DNA from: Acanthosepion esculentum | Lineage: Eukaryota > Mollusca > Cephalopoda > Sepiida > Sepiidae | Reading direction: 5' to 3' | DNA length: 64,000 bases | Assembly (NCBI GenBank): GCA_964036315.1 | Contig: OZ038511.1 | Span: 1,479,126-1,543,125, forward strand | Part shown: piece by piece, positions 45,780-58,620 of the stretch | Layout: the number at the start of each line of letters is the position of its first letter | Numbering within the stretch: position 1 is the stretch's first letter | The notes under the pieces: generated by a model | Told to the model about the DNA's origin: nothing | The model's input: only the letters and a program-made list of their open reading frames with translations | Databases searched by the model: none | Made by a program: the position numbers and the translations under genes

Positions 45780-46450
45780 TCAACTGGCATGAAGTGGAAA
45801 AACTATATTGAATCAATTGTTAAATCTGCAGCTAAGAAAGTTGGTTCGCAATATCATGCTAGACATTTTTTCTGGCCAGAAAAAATATCTTAAATATTTA
45901 TAAATCTACCATTTATCCTTGCTTTGAAAATTGCTGCCACATCTGGTCTGATGCTCCTGCTATATATTTAGAGGTTCTTGATAAAATCTAAAGAAAAATC
46001 TGCAATGTCATTTGTTCTGAACTGGCATCTTAGCTTCAGTCCCTTTCCCACCATTATAATGTAGCTTCCTTGTGCCTTTTCTATAAATACTTTCATGGCA
46101 ATTGTTCTGATGAACTTTCCTTTATGGTACCTAGACTTTATGAATTTAAGCACAGTACTAGAGTGGCAGCAAGGTCTCATCATTTTACAGATCAAATGGC
46201 TAGATGTAACTGTAAGTTCTATGCTAACAGTTTCTTCTATTGTACTTCTCACATGTGGAACTCTCTTCTGGCTTCTTGCTCCCCAGTCAACTTTGATCTT
46301 TGAAAAATTAAATGCAATGTCACTCATTATCTTCTGTCTTCTTAAATCTTGTTCTCTCTCTTTAATAGTAGTTTTCCTCATATTCTGTAACAGTCAGTAA
46401 CCCCTTTGTATCTTAGTGGTTTTATTGCCTTGCCTGGTGTGAAATGATAA
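45780..46450 (+). mobile_element. 5'-truncated APE-type LINE, 3' end
   Basis: Frames read TGMKWKNYIESIVKSAAKK (45,785-45,840), then CCHIWSDAPAIYLEVLDKI with a TAA inside the next helix, NVASLCLFYKYFHGNCSDEL (46,065-46,125), RLYEFKHSTRVAARSHHF and SHMWNSLLASCSPVNFDL. These are the post-RT C-terminal segments of the same LINE subfamily as at 31.5 kb, starting slightly further upstream. Two or more stops and a frameshift. Possibly two independent insertions of one lineage. Confidence 0.8.
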
Positions 46451-49110
46451 AAAAAAAATCAAAGTAAGTAAAGAATATGAATCATAGTGTATAAACTAAT
46501 TTTGATAGTCTTTGTTTTAATAAAGTCATAACAAATTGAAAAGAACTGTAACAAAATTAGTCAACTTTCTAAACAATATAAAACCATTACTTGTAATATT
46601 TTAGGTATTTACTAAACTTACATTAGTCTGACACAAAGCCATGAGTGTAGAGTATCTAGTAAAGATCAAACTCATTGGACAATAATAATTTGCTTGCTAA
46701 TCATTACTCCTCAGTGAAGTACCATATAGGGGTTGTGTTACTAGGTGTTTGTGAAAGTTCTCAGTGCCCTCTTTTTTAAACATATAAAACATATAATACA
46801 GTATAGATAACCACTTTTTAATTTTAAAAATACTGGGAAAACCTAACCTACACAATCTTTTTTATTGGTTTGGAATAAAAGCAGTAGTAAAATGCACTGG
46901 AACTTATTTTATTGTTAGGTAAATATAGAAATTACTAAGCATTTAAAAAAATATTTTCTCACTAATTATTTTAAAAGAAATTGAAATAAATTAAATATTT
47001 TACAAATTGAAGTAGATTAAATATTTTAAGTAAAATTTTTAAGTAAAACAAATCTAAAAATTATTACATGATCAAAATGTTTTAAAGAAAAACAAAACAA
47101 TTTATGACTAATATTAAAACTATTTTCATTTGAACTTGCTTTAACTAATGAGACAGGGTGTTGAAAAGTCAAGTAATATAAAAGTTAAATAAAAACAAAA
47201 TATAATGTATAATTTAAAATATTTCATATATATAAATAATTTTTATGTCTTTTATACTTATCAAGAAATCAGTTTTAAATTGAAATCAAATTGTCCCTTA
47301 TTAATGTGTTATTAATGTATATTTTAATGAAAATTATCTAAGCTGAAATAGACATGAATAAAAAGAAGTCATTTTTTAATCTTTGGCTTAAATGTTGTCT
47401 CCCTATATATAAAAAAAGAGGATGGCACAAATTACTATTTTACACCATAACACACTTGAATCAACAATAATGATACTCAGGAGAAATGTTTGGGTTAAAA
47501 TGAAATTTTATTTCCTGATTACACAAAGCTAATATCATCACATACCATTTGGGCCTAAAATAGTGCATTTAAACCTTGAATAAGGCTTTGATGTTTGTAA
47601 TTTAATTTGTGGGAGAAGTGTAGAGTTTTATAGCAAATGAAAATTAATGAGAATCAGTAAAACTCGTGAAAAGGAAAAAAAGAAAACAAGAAATTAATTT
47701 TTATTAAAGGCATGGATGAATAAAAAAGGAATTCAAGGAAAATAAGTAATTTAAATTCTGTAAAATGCAATGCATATACTGAAGTGAATAAGAGAAATTC
47801 CTGTTGGTTGTGATACAAATAGCAAATAAGAAAGTGAAGAAAAGCCAGCAACAATCTGCTATGATAAACAAATTAAAAACACTATTCGTAGAATCAAGAT
47901 CAATGTAAGATAAGCAAATAGTGAAAAACAATGCATCTACTCTGCATATTATTTACAGAACCAGTATTTTAGATTGCATGTAATCCATGCATAATCAGAT
48001 CTGAAAGGTAAAACTGTTGACACGTACAATGTATCTAATGAATATGGAAAGCTACTTTTCTATCTGAATATCATTTTTTCTTTCAACATTGTCTTTTGTT
48101 TGCACTCATTTCCTGTTACTTACTCTTCATCTCTTTCATGTTCATCTCTTTCTTTTTCAATTTATTCATTCACAGTAAATTTTTTTCAATCACTGATATT
48201 TACATTTTTTATTGTTAATCTCTGTAATCATTATTTATTCAAGCAGAAAACATGCTTGATTTATTTGAGTCTTTTCCCATTTTGTCATTTTTAAAAATTC
48301 TTTTTCACTCTCCTCTTCATGTTTTCTTTTTTGTTCTTACATTCAATAAATTCAGTCTTTATATTTTAATCAGTTTTTACATTCTTTTTCCTTTTTACCA
48401 AAAACTATTTTGATATTTTGGTTTCTAAGGTTTTTTCTTTTCATCTTTTCATTATTCTTCTTTTGCTTCTTTGTGTTTTCTGTTTTTGTCTTTTACTTTC
48501 ATTCATTCTTCCTATATAAGCCTATTATTCCATAAAATATTCATAAAAACATACCAAAAATGTATGGCATCTGATTCCCACCTCCAAACAATGACATTGT
48601 ATTACCATTTATAAATGTTTTTTCTTTATTTATTATCTTTTCTTATAGGTGTGCATGCATTGTGAGCCACTCAGTTTTTTTTTACTTACTTTTCCTTACC
48701 TTCTACTGAAATGACATGCAATTCAAGTTCCATGACAATTCCTTGATAATAGGACAGTGCCAATGATAGCAAGGAAATAATTTCATCCAGACTTGATAGC
48801 TTTCTGCTAGATTTCTGGACTAAGTGTTGGCCATTGTTTTACTCTTAAGATACTTTCTCTTTTACCCACTCAATGGATCAAACAGTCATTTCTTATTTGA
48901 CTGATTCTAGCTTTGTGATCTAGAAGTACCATCTTCTTAGGCATGTAATAAGCAATTATTGTTTGGAATTTGAAAATAATAACAAGATATCCATTTCTCA
49001 ATCAGTCAGTAAATAAATATATTTATTGATTCCCATATGTAAAAATCACACTTGTTTATATCTATGTATATGTAGGCATTTATATTTGCATACACATATT
49101 TCTTTGTATA

Positions 49111-49111
<1 letters not shown>

Positions 49112-49167
<56 letters not shown>
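49112..49167. repeat. (CA)n(TA)n microsatellite
   Basis: CA run to about 49,155 then TA. Confidence 0.95.
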
Positions 49168-51735
49168 GGCATTTATTTTACTTAAAAAATATTTATTTTG
49201 GAACATACTCTCCTTTTTCAGTGTTAAATAGAAATCACACTGATCAATCAGCTAATAACTACATATTAATTTATGGATTGATTGATGTGCTTATGTAAAT
49301 GTCATTTTAATCAATTCTTTTGTTATCAAATTAATTATTTGAATATTTGGAAAATTCCAAAATAAAAATAAAATTTCTTATGAGACCTAGTTTTCAAGGG
49401 TGTTCATTTAATAACATTTCTTCACTTCATTTTTTAATTACAGAATATCCCCCTATTCACACCACAAGGTGTTCTAAAAATATACACATTAAACTTTTTT
49501 GTTAAAATATAAATCTGTTGTCATCTCTTTCTAACTATGAATCTAAAATCAAATAAATTTCTCTCTCCAGTATTTAAATTGTAAGTTCCCTCTACATTAG
49601 GTATTCATAAATACCCATAATCTCAGGATTGATGTGAAGAATGCATACTACTTCATTTAGTTGTTTGGCCATAAAAATTGCTTAAAGCAGACAAAAAGAA
49701 GGCAATTAAAATTCTTGACATAGACAACACAGTACAAACTTATGGATGTTATTTTAGGTGAAAATGTAAAAAAGACAAAATATCATTATTTGTTCTCAAT
49801 ACTTAAGTGCCATTTTGTGAGTTAATAAATAGATTTTACAATATTATCCTTCTTCCATAAAGGTCAATTTTCCTTGGATATTTACTGTTTTCTTCCCCCA
49901 TAAAAACTGCCAATGATGATTTGGATTTGTCTATGTATAATAATTTATTCTACATGATTAGAATTAACCTTTGCGAAGTTCTTTTGTGTCATTCACACTC
50001 AAAATAGCAAAAAGTAGTAGAATGGACTGACATGAAAAAAAAAGCAAAAAAGAGGAGACAAGTCTTGGGTGAAAAAATTAATTTTCTCTGATTTTTTTTA
50101 TTTTGTTTTTTTCTGAGATAAAACAGAATTTGATCTTGATGAAGAAAATAATTGAAAAGATGACAATTTCAAATTCCAATAAAAAATCACTTTTTCCTGA
50201 AATGCTTAAAAATTCTGCTTTTGAAAGCATCAAATTATTCTCCAAATTGTAGTTCTACAAATGCAGACAGGAGCACTAATGCAAAATGTAATTTTTCAAT
50301 GAGATGTTGATATATTTGGAAAATCCAGATGATGTATTGAGATCTTTCTATGAATGCTTAAAGTATCAAAAGAAAAGTCTCTGAATGTCAATAAAAGCCT
50401 CAAGATTAATGAACATTAAAATTAATTTGCTTCATTTTATTTTAGTGCAAAAATGAACACTAGAAAGGAAATCCTTGTAAAAAAAGGGAAGATATTTTAA
50501 ACTTTTTTCAAGTCTTTAAAACATAATTTACTGATTTTATTTCTTAATTTTGTTAAATTTTTGTCATGTGAATTGAGTAATCTGCACCACTGATATTTAA
50601 AAATATTGTATTGACTGCATAACTTTATTACCTACAATGTAAAATATGCAAATTTTATATTGATATATGTATATAAAAATAAACAGATATGAATGTATGT
50701 ATATATATATATATATCATAGTTAATAAAAATACAAAAAATAAACTGGATATGAAAATTGAAACTCAGTTTATATTTTTATTTCAAGTATGCGTTATGCA
50801 AGAATTTTAATGGAAACTGAAAATTTGACTCTTTTCTAGTGAGTTTCAAAGTTTTGACTTTTACTGCTGTACACTGATTTTCTGTAAATATAGTATTAAA
50901 AAAATGAAGATTTAGTATTTTTGGAAACTAGTTAAAATGATATGGAACATATTTAATAATTAAAAGGAACTGACATAATAACATTACTAAAAATTTGATA
51001 TGATATGGAATTTTACTTTACATCAGGATTTTTGTTTTGTATAATATATCCACATGTGCAGATGTATAAGCATGTTAAATTTGAGAGATGGACTTAATAA
51101 AACAAATGCTTAACACTCACATTGATATGTAATGATTATATTAATGTAGTGGAATTTTTTGTTCTATAAATATAAGTGATAATGTTATACAAAATCCTTA
51201 TTAATTGCCAAATATCAGTTAGCAGCAGCATGTAATATAATACTAACACAAGTATCTTTCTAACACCTTGCACCAAATATTAAGAAAACCTAATATGTCA
51301 TGAGGTTCTGAGTATTATATAAAATAACTTATTATAACAAGAACAATCTCTAATCATAATTCCTCATAACGGCAAAACCAAGAAAAATATTATACTTAAC
51401 TTTTGATGAATAAACGTTTTTGCTCTTATTCTAATTAAAGAAATCAAATATTTAAAGAAATAACTTAATATAGATTAATATAATTTATTAAATCAATGAT
51501 TATAGTATTTTTAACAATGGATGAATAAAAAGGTAATATGGAAGAGAAAATTACTGGTAAATGTAAAAACATTGGTCATTTTTGTTTTTTTTTCTTTACA
51601 GCAATGTAGATTAGTTTAAATTACAATAGGAAACAGTGAACAAGACAACATTTCAATGAAATTCCTTATCCTGTTAATGACCACTATTTAATTATTAGGA
51701 CAATGACCATTAATTAGTCATAGGCAGAACTCTCT

Positions 51736-51802
51736 AATTAATACCAAATTTGTATAAACCTATAATTAATATCAAATTTATTTATAAACCTATAATTAAT
51801 AT
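51736..51802. repeat. 28/30-bp tandem repeat with TAATTAAT
   Basis: Units AATTAATACCAAATTT...AACCTAT (28 bp) and AATTAATATCAAATTT...AACCTAT (30 bp), then a partial AATTAATAT. Each unit holds a homeodomain-type TAATTA. Confidence 0.85.
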
Positions 51803-52080
51803 AATTTTTTTCATGTTATGTGTTTCATCCTTTAAGTCTTCAAAAGTGATATTTCTGTTGATTTAACAACACATACACACGAAGGGGAGGGGATGCTAAA
51901 ATTTTAAATCTTTTTTAATTTAATTTTTTCTCCAATTATCTTCAATACCATAATTATTTCATATTTAATACAAGACAAAAGACTTCTAATGTGTTTTAAA
52001 ATAGAAGAATTGTCTATTCTGACAAAGCCAATAAATCAAGATATATTTTTTTACCTACCAACTCTACCACAAGTACAATT

Positions 52081-52165
52081 GGTTAAATAGCAGGGCAGAT
52101 AGGGCTCTATAGCCGTGGTTGGCAACTAGTTTATGAGAAAGAAAACACTGAATTCTAAAATTATA
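52081..52165 (+). mobile_element. SINE 3' tail fragment
   Basis: GGTTAAATAGCAGGGCAGA, TTGGCAACTAGTTTATGAGA and CTGAATTCTAAAA align with the tail at 150-255 and with the minus-strand tail at 38.6 kb. No head. Confidence 0.6.
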
Positions 52166-52437
52166 TGTAGGCCTAGCATAGCACATACTTTGTAGCCATC
52201 AACAAGTTCATAATCACAGTGACTATATCATCTCAACTGCAGTCAACTTATGACAATGATACTGACATCATTTTTCAATTTTTCATTGCATTTTATTGAA
52301 ATATTTTTCATCAAGATGTTCTTTGTTGTTCAAATTAATTTTTGTAGGTATTTAGAAAAACTGAATGCCAATGTTGAAGAATATATTGGCCAAAATATTT
52401 TGATAAAATAATAAACAACGATAAAAACAACTATTTA

Positions 52438-52640
52438 TACTATTTACATTGTCCAGACTGTGTTCCTCACTTTACTGTCACATTCATGACATTTCATCCA
52501 TTGTATGCACTGGCCTTTTTCAGGTGATATTTGTTGGAATTTCAAATTGAAACCTTTATTACATCCATGGGGTAGATTGTTCTAATTCCATGTAAATAGT
52601 TACAATACCTCATCTCAGAAATATCGACAAATGATAAAAA
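52438..52640 (-). repeat. Dispersed repeat, Penelope-end-like
   Basis: The minus strand reads ACCTGAAAAAGGCCAGTGC, later GATGAAATGTCATGAATGTG and GGACAATGTAAATAGT. A relative lies at 55,330-55,465 (shared TTACATTGT..GACTGT, and GTAAATAGTTACA[AC]TACCTCATC). The CTGAA-AAGGCC-GAAA order resembles Penelope-like ends, with a degraded core. Confidence 0.4.
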
Positions 52641-52674
52641 TGTGTTAAAAAAGATATGTGACTTCATACAGAAC

Positions 52675-54098
52675 TACAGTCCATCTGAAGTTGTTATCCA
52701 AATCACAGAATCCTCAATAACTTGATTAATTTAGACATCAAAACAAAGCTTGAGTTAAATTTTTAAGTAGTTTCAAATATTTTCTTAAAGTTATTGGATT
52801 TATTATAAAAGCTGCCATCTAAAGTTATTATGCAAAACTATAAAATCACTTTTTACTTCAATAACAAGCTAATAAAATCATCAACAATTGGTCCACACCT
52901 ATAATAGAACAAGTTACAAACATATACAATAAGTCTTTGAAGCATTTACATTTTAATGTAGTAACCCTTCTTCTCATAAACAGCCAGCAATTTATTATCC
53001 ATTTAATTTGTTAAATCTTTTGCTTCAACAGATTCAATTTCCAATATGGTAGTCTTAATTGCTTCCCATAGGTCTGTTTTGCTACCATTTTGTTTGCCAA
53101 ATTCATATAATTTCATCTTCATGGTTGACCATAGATTTTTGATTGGATTCAGATCAGGACTTGATGGTGGCCATTCAATTATCTTATTTCTTGTAAACCT
53201 TTTACACTCACAAAATTCACAGGTAACCTTAGATACATGAGAAGTATCTTGTCATACATAAATACACACTTCATTTTAAGACTGAAAGGCTGTGACTTGT
53301 ACCATTCAAAGAAAGTCTTCTCCATGAAATCGCAATTGTTAGCACTGTTCAGTTTAACTCCTTCATCAACTTTGAAAGATTCAGTAATGGTTTGGAAAAA
53401 ATTTCAGCCTATATCATCATGCTGCCACCTCCTCATTGCTCTTTTTTAGCCACAGGCACATATGCATCAGATAAAATCCATCCTTTGGCCATCCATCAGG
53501 TCCACTGAATATCACCCAAGATTTGTTTATGAAAATTACTTTAGAAAAGTCAATTTTCATGTATTTCTTGGCCTAGTTTTGATGTTTTATCATATTTGAT
53601 TTACTGAGGGGAGTTTGCCTAGGAGATTTCTCGCCAGATCCCAATATATGTAGTATTCTACACATTTTGTGTTTCTTGACTCCATCAATTCCAGCTACTT
53701 CAAAGATTTGAGTACTAGTCAAAAGTGCTCTCTTTATCATTTGATGATCTCTGAAAAGTTCCTATGACATTTCCAATATAGGTATTCCCTCACTCAATAA
53801 CTTATTTTCTGTTTTTCAGGATTTGTTTGTCCCTTTTCATTACCCATGTTTGAATATATATTATGGAAAAAAAAAGTTTTTATTAGATTTCAGAGGCCTT
53901 AAACTTGATATTAGTTTAATCTGCATAATAACTTCAGACTGCAGTTTTTATACTAAATCCAATTTTAATAAAACATGCTTAACTCAAGCTTTGTTCTGAA
54001 GTCTAAATTAATTGCTTAGTAGTTGACAAACATTTTTCAAAGCAAGTATGAATTATTGAAGTTTAAGTGATTTGCATAATAACTTCAAATGGACTGTA
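52675..54098 (-). mobile_element. Tc1/mariner element with IR/DR ends
   Basis: Ends TACAGTCCATCTGAAGTT (52,675) and its near complement ACTTCAAATGGACTGTA (to 54,098) define a 1,424-bp element with inverted repeats of about 165-180 bp. Each repeat has a second inner copy of the motif (CCATCTAAAGTTATTATGCA at 52,815; TGCATAATAACTTCAGACTG at 53,922), so this is a second IR/DR-type element, unrelated in sequence to the one at 11.1 kb. Confidence 0.82.
52946..53847 (-). pseudogene. Tc1/mariner transposase relic (long D-E spacing type)
   Basis: From ATG 53,847 (MGNEKGQTNPEKQKI) the frame has an early stop, then LTSTQIFEVAGIDGVKKHKM, SPRQTPLSKSNM, KKYMKIDFSKVIFINKS where the family has SKVIFTDES, so the first catalytic D is N. 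SGPDGWPKDG follows, then a GGGSMMIWA-type strand, FMYDKI where FMQDNA is expected, and the end SSPDLNPIKNLWSTMKMK with K in place of the catalytic E. The C-terminal KLLAVYEKKGYYIKM is well kept. All three catalytic positions or their contexts are damaged. It is closest to the relic at 23.3-24.9 kb. Confidence 0.8.
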
Positions 54099-55330
54099 GA
54101 TTTTTGTGAAATGATAAGCCACAATTATGAAATGAATCTCTCTTTAGGGTAAACATGTCATATTCATATAGTAATCCAAGAAATAAAACATCTTTATTGT
54201 ATCTTCATGAAGGTCTACAATGACTACTTTATCAGTCATTTATAAATCACTTCTTTTGTAAACGGTTACATCTCATAATTTGGTGTATGACTTTTAAAGT
54301 TAAATATAGTATTTGTTTATTTCAGTGTCTAAGTTACATATCTTTTGGTTTGCTTGTTTCCATGCATTAATTTATCTAGGTAAAGAAAAACAACAACAAA
54401 CAAAATAGTGGATAAAGAAAAATCATGCAGTTGCATAATTTGTGTAGAATTTCTCTAGTTTTTATAATACTCTATTATTGTCTTTTGAGATATATTTTAT
54501 ATGCCTATAATATCATTTTTTTTAATAATTTTTCTATTTCTTTCTAAGCAACAAAATATAAGTTTCTATTTCTGTAGAGTTTACTGATGTTTAAAGGAGT
54601 AACTCATTTTAAGTCATCTTTATTAAATAAATATTTAATTGGATATGTTTTTTTTATTTAAATCAGTCAAGTTTCTGTTGGTAATTTTATAAAATGTAAA
54701 TGAAATTTACAAGATAATTCATGATATTTAATTCTCAAAATTTTTATTCTGATATATTCTTGTGCTCATTTATGAAATTGGGATGAACAAACACTGCGAT
54801 TGAAACAAAAGAATATTAATTTGTATATTTGTTATGAGACAATAATGTAACCAAAGTGATTGGGATGAAAGGATATGGAAGAATGCAGGTGCAGCTACCG
54901 AAATTAAAAAAGCCATTAAATTTGAGATGGAAATGCAATTGATATGTTATTTCAAATATTTAAAGAAAGCAAAAATTGTAATCTCTAATGGAAATAATTC
55001 ATTTGATGTCTGTGCAAACAACACAATAGCATAATATAAAACACAGTTTATTTCCCTAATGTAAGAGAAATGTTCAAATATGATAAATTATTTTTATACT
55101 CCATTTTGAAAACTCCTGATCATTGGCTATAATTTTGATTGCCTTTACTTTTATCATATGACATTATATTTTATGACAATTCTGATGACATTTAAATTTT
55201 GGAGTTAATTGTAATTAAATCAAAAATGAATTAGCTTTCTTAATTATGTCTGGTATAATGTTTCAGATAAGATATTTACATCCTCAAGGATGTTATCAAT
55301 TTAATTTATTTTTCTGAATATTCCAATCTG
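54099..55330. other. AT-rich DNA, no gene recognised
   Basis: No coding or repeat family recognised. Confidence 0.6.
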
Positions 55331-55465
55331 TTTACACTTTTTACATTGTTTGGATTGTTGTTCACATCTTTATTGCCACATCCAAAATGAGATGAGGATA
55401 ACAGTCCAAACAATGTAAATAGTGTAAATAGTTACACTACCTCATCTCAGAAATAGAAACAAATA
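55330..55465. repeat. Inverted repeat, relative of 52.4-kb repeat
   Basis: TTTTTACATTGTTTGGATTG (about 55,339) faces AACAGTCCAAACAATGTAAA (about 55,400). The outer GTAAATAGTTACACTACCTC block matches 52,590-52,615. Confidence 0.6.
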
Positions 55466-55567
55466 TTCAAATCTATTTCTTTCCGAAATTTCCATGGAAA
55501 TATTTCCAGTAGGGTCTATTTTAATCCAAAGAAATAGGAGCTATAAATCAACCCTTAGATTTCACAT

Positions 55568-55606
55568 TCACACACACACACACACACAGACACACATATA
55601 TATATA
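55568..55606. repeat. (CA)n(TA)n microsatellite
   Basis: Ends exactly at the left terminus of the Tc1 element. Confidence 0.95.
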
Positions 55607-56798
55607 CAGACATGACAGAATTGAATAGACGCTCACAGAAACCTTTTATTTGATTAAACAAATAATTTATACAAATGAAGTATTGCTTTTTTTAATGCAA
55701 GGACCCTTTTAGGCATGCTAACGATGAGTTCACGAATATCATCTTGAGGGATTTCTTGCCATGTTTCATGCAACAATCTGAAAAGTTTGGGCTTAGAAGA
55801 TGGCTTCCTGTTCTTTTTGCAGAGTTTTCGATCTAATATGCCTCAAAGGTGTTCAATAGGGTTAATATCCGGGGACTGACTTGGCCATAGAAGTTTATTT
55901 ATCCCATTTTGTCTCAACCAATGTTTTGTTGCTTGAGCAGTGTGACATGGAGCTCCATCTTCCATAAATAGGGAGTCAACTTTACTCATTCTACTACTTG
56001 AGAATATTGGAAGGAGCCCTTTCTTTAATATAGAAACATATTTGGTCGAATTAATGTTTCCTTCACACTCCACAAGCTCTGAGCGACCATCACTCCAAAT
56101 TGCACCCGATACCATTACTGAAAGTCCCCCATGTTTCACCATTGGCTGCAGTTTTTTAAATCAAACTCTTGACTACAGAGTCTCTATACCCATACTCTTC
56201 CACTGTCAGAAAATAATGCGAATCTTGACTCATCAGAGAAAATGACAGTGGTCCAAAAGGTCACATTTCTCTCCACCATCTCATGTGCCCAATCCTTTCT
56301 GCGTTTGATATTGGCTGGACGGAGAAGTGGTTTCCTTCTCACAGCTCTGCCATAGTAGCCCAGCTTGTGAAGATACCTGACAGCTGTTCTGGGACTGACA
56401 TCAACTTGTGTTGCTATGTCAGAGGCCTTGCAAAGTGGATCCTGTTCAACATTTCTTTTGACGAGACGCATGGTTCTTTCAGAGGGCCCAGGGTGGCCTG
56501 GATGAGGTTTTGTGCACTTCTTGCCCTCTCTGGTGAATTGTATGACCACTCTATTGACAGTAGAAAGGGGTATTGAAAGATTTTCAGATATTTTTCTTTG
56601 ACTAAGACCACTTTCATGTTGGTCCACGATACGTCCTCATTGAAATTCGGATAGGTCTGATGCTCCTTTGGTTCGTGGCATGTTCCAGTATTGTTATCTG
56701 CAATTTTAATCAAATAATCTAAGTTAATTTATCTTGATTATTAAAAAAAATCAGAAATAAAATTTATCTTGGTGTCTATTCAATTCTGTCATGTCTGT
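55606..56798 (-). mobile_element. Tc1-type DNA transposon, best preserved
   Basis: Perfect 25-bp terminal inverted repeats begin ACAGACATGACAGAATTGAA (left 55,606-55,630; right 56,774-56,798), flanked by TA-rich DNA on both sides. Length 1,193 bp with a nearly full-length transposase. Few lesions indicate the youngest DNA transposon in the window. Confidence 0.9.
55654..56681 (-). pseudogene. Tc1-type transposase (DD34E), four lesions
   Basis: Starts at ATG 56,681 (MPRTKGASDLSEFQ) and stops at 55,654, about 342 codons, normal for Tc1. Domains: paired-like HTH pair with GLSQRKISENLSIPLSTVNR and SPRTAVRYLHKLGYYGRA; catalytic D in VIFSDESRF, second D in FMEDGAPCHTA, E in SPDINPIEHL, 34 residues between the last two. 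Lesions: TGA at codon 15, TAG after GRVWV where W is expected, a 1-nt shift in an A run near 56,165, TGA right after IEHL where W is expected, plus VSGAI for VWGAI. The C-terminus PQDDIRELIVSMPKRV is intact. Not functional as it stands. Confidence 0.9.
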
Positions 56799-58620
56799 GT
56801 ATATATATAATACAAGTAGGGTGCAGGGATGGTAATGAGGGATTGAAACAACAATTCTAAATATCAATAATATGCCTTGGTTGTTATACAAGCTGAAAGA
56901 TAATTCCTTGTCTTTATATTTGTTTGCTAAGGTAATATCAGTGCTGCATCCATTGCGAGTTATGACAGATGAAAGCTTAGACCAAACAGAGACAACAGTC
57001 AAGAATGTAAACAAGCCCAGTGGGGACTTGGCTTTTTAATTGGTTTTACCACAAATTCATAGTCCCTTCTCTTACTGAAATAACTTTGACAGTTCAGACA
57101 AATAACCAGTAGCAATATTTTGTCTGTGCTTTTTATTGACTGGGATCTGCATACATCCTATCCTTTCAGATCCAAGTATATTGACCTTGTTTGCTCAGGG
57201 TAAGTGTATCTCATGAAAAGGAATTATTTGCTTGCATCTGAATTTCTGTATATGAACTAATAATAGCTTTTGAGTACTGATCATAAGAACTTGGATAAGA
57301 AAACCTTATCCAGTAATGTGAGAAGGTTTATGAATCTTTACATCAAATCGTAGCCATGAATCTGACAGTTATTATTTTGTTGCTATCTGTTGGTTGGTGA
57401 CCTGCAAGTGGAAAGAATCAAATAAAAGTAATCTTTTCTATTTCAATTATTTGTGTTAAATTTGTACTATAAGAATTTTTCATAATTATTGTAATAAAGC
57501 AAATCACATTTTTGTTTTATAGAATGGATAATTATTCTTGTCATTTCTTGTGGAGTTTTGTTTCAAGTTTTACTATGTTTTCATTTTTGTAAATTAGTCA
57601 GAAATCCATGCTAAAGGACCTCATGGATTCTATGCAAGTCTATAATCTTTGAGCAGTGTTTAATGGTGATACATTACTTAGCCACAATATTTACTTTCTG
57701 GCAAAATAATGTCTTTGAATTATTTTTCAAATTCATTTAATTTTATATCAAGAGATCAAAGGTTAATATTTAGCAACCAAAGTTGATATCTTGAAGCCAA
57801 TTCAGCTGTTGTCATATTATACTTTTAACATTTCATTTTTTATTTTGTTTTTCCTTTATTAAACAGTGAACAATATGAGATTGATCATTTCTTTGGAAAA
57901 AGTCTCCAAACAATGTCAGTAAAATTAATAACTCTAAGCTGCTATCATATTCTCTGCATTTCCAGATTTTCTGAATTCTATATTTTTGTTTCATTTTTGG
58001 TATCATTATCATCAATAAAACAATTTACTACATTTATTTTTGATTACTGGTGCCACATGTGATATTTTATTTTTTAAGTTAATCACAGTTTCTCTGTTTT
58101 TTCTTTAATCTTACACTGGTTGGTTTCTATATTTTCTATCAATTCTTATGGCTGTTCAACAGTTTTATGATGTGAAGGAGTTTAATATTGTTACATAATT
58201 TTTTTATGTAGAATAATTCATTAAGATTTATTCAATTTCTTATGCATTATTCCAAATGTGTTTAAATATTATAAACTAGTTTAAAAGCCGCCCTATCAGG
58301 CAGCATTTAAGCTAGCTCCTGAAAATGGCTCTTGATTGGGCCTTCATCACAATAGGAGTAGATTCAATAGGCAACAATAAACTACAGAAGAACTCAAAAT
58401 TGATCGTTGCATTTAAGTGTTGCATTAATATTTAAACTTACCTTTTAAAAGTTCAATGATAATTCTTTTGCCACCATTTAATTTAAAGAAAACTTGATGT
58501 ACATAGGTCCTTACTTTCCATACAAACAATTATTTTTATTTCATGGGTGACTTTCACTGGATTTTACAATTAATTTCAATTATTCCCAAATTATAAAAAT
58601 TGTTATCGTATAAAAAAATC
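56799..58620. other. AT-rich DNA, no gene recognised
   Basis: No coding similarity. A short less AT-rich patch at 58,288-58,345 (GCCGCCCTATCAGGCAGC) is unassigned. Confidence 0.55.

Larger units (their letters stand above)
46451..52080. other. AT-rich DNA, no gene recognised
   Basis: Contains (CA)n(TA)n at 49,112-49,167, a short TA run near 50,700, and a 30-bp tandem repeat at 51,736-51,802. T-rich on the plus strand at 48,060-48,540. No coding similarity. Confidence 0.6.
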
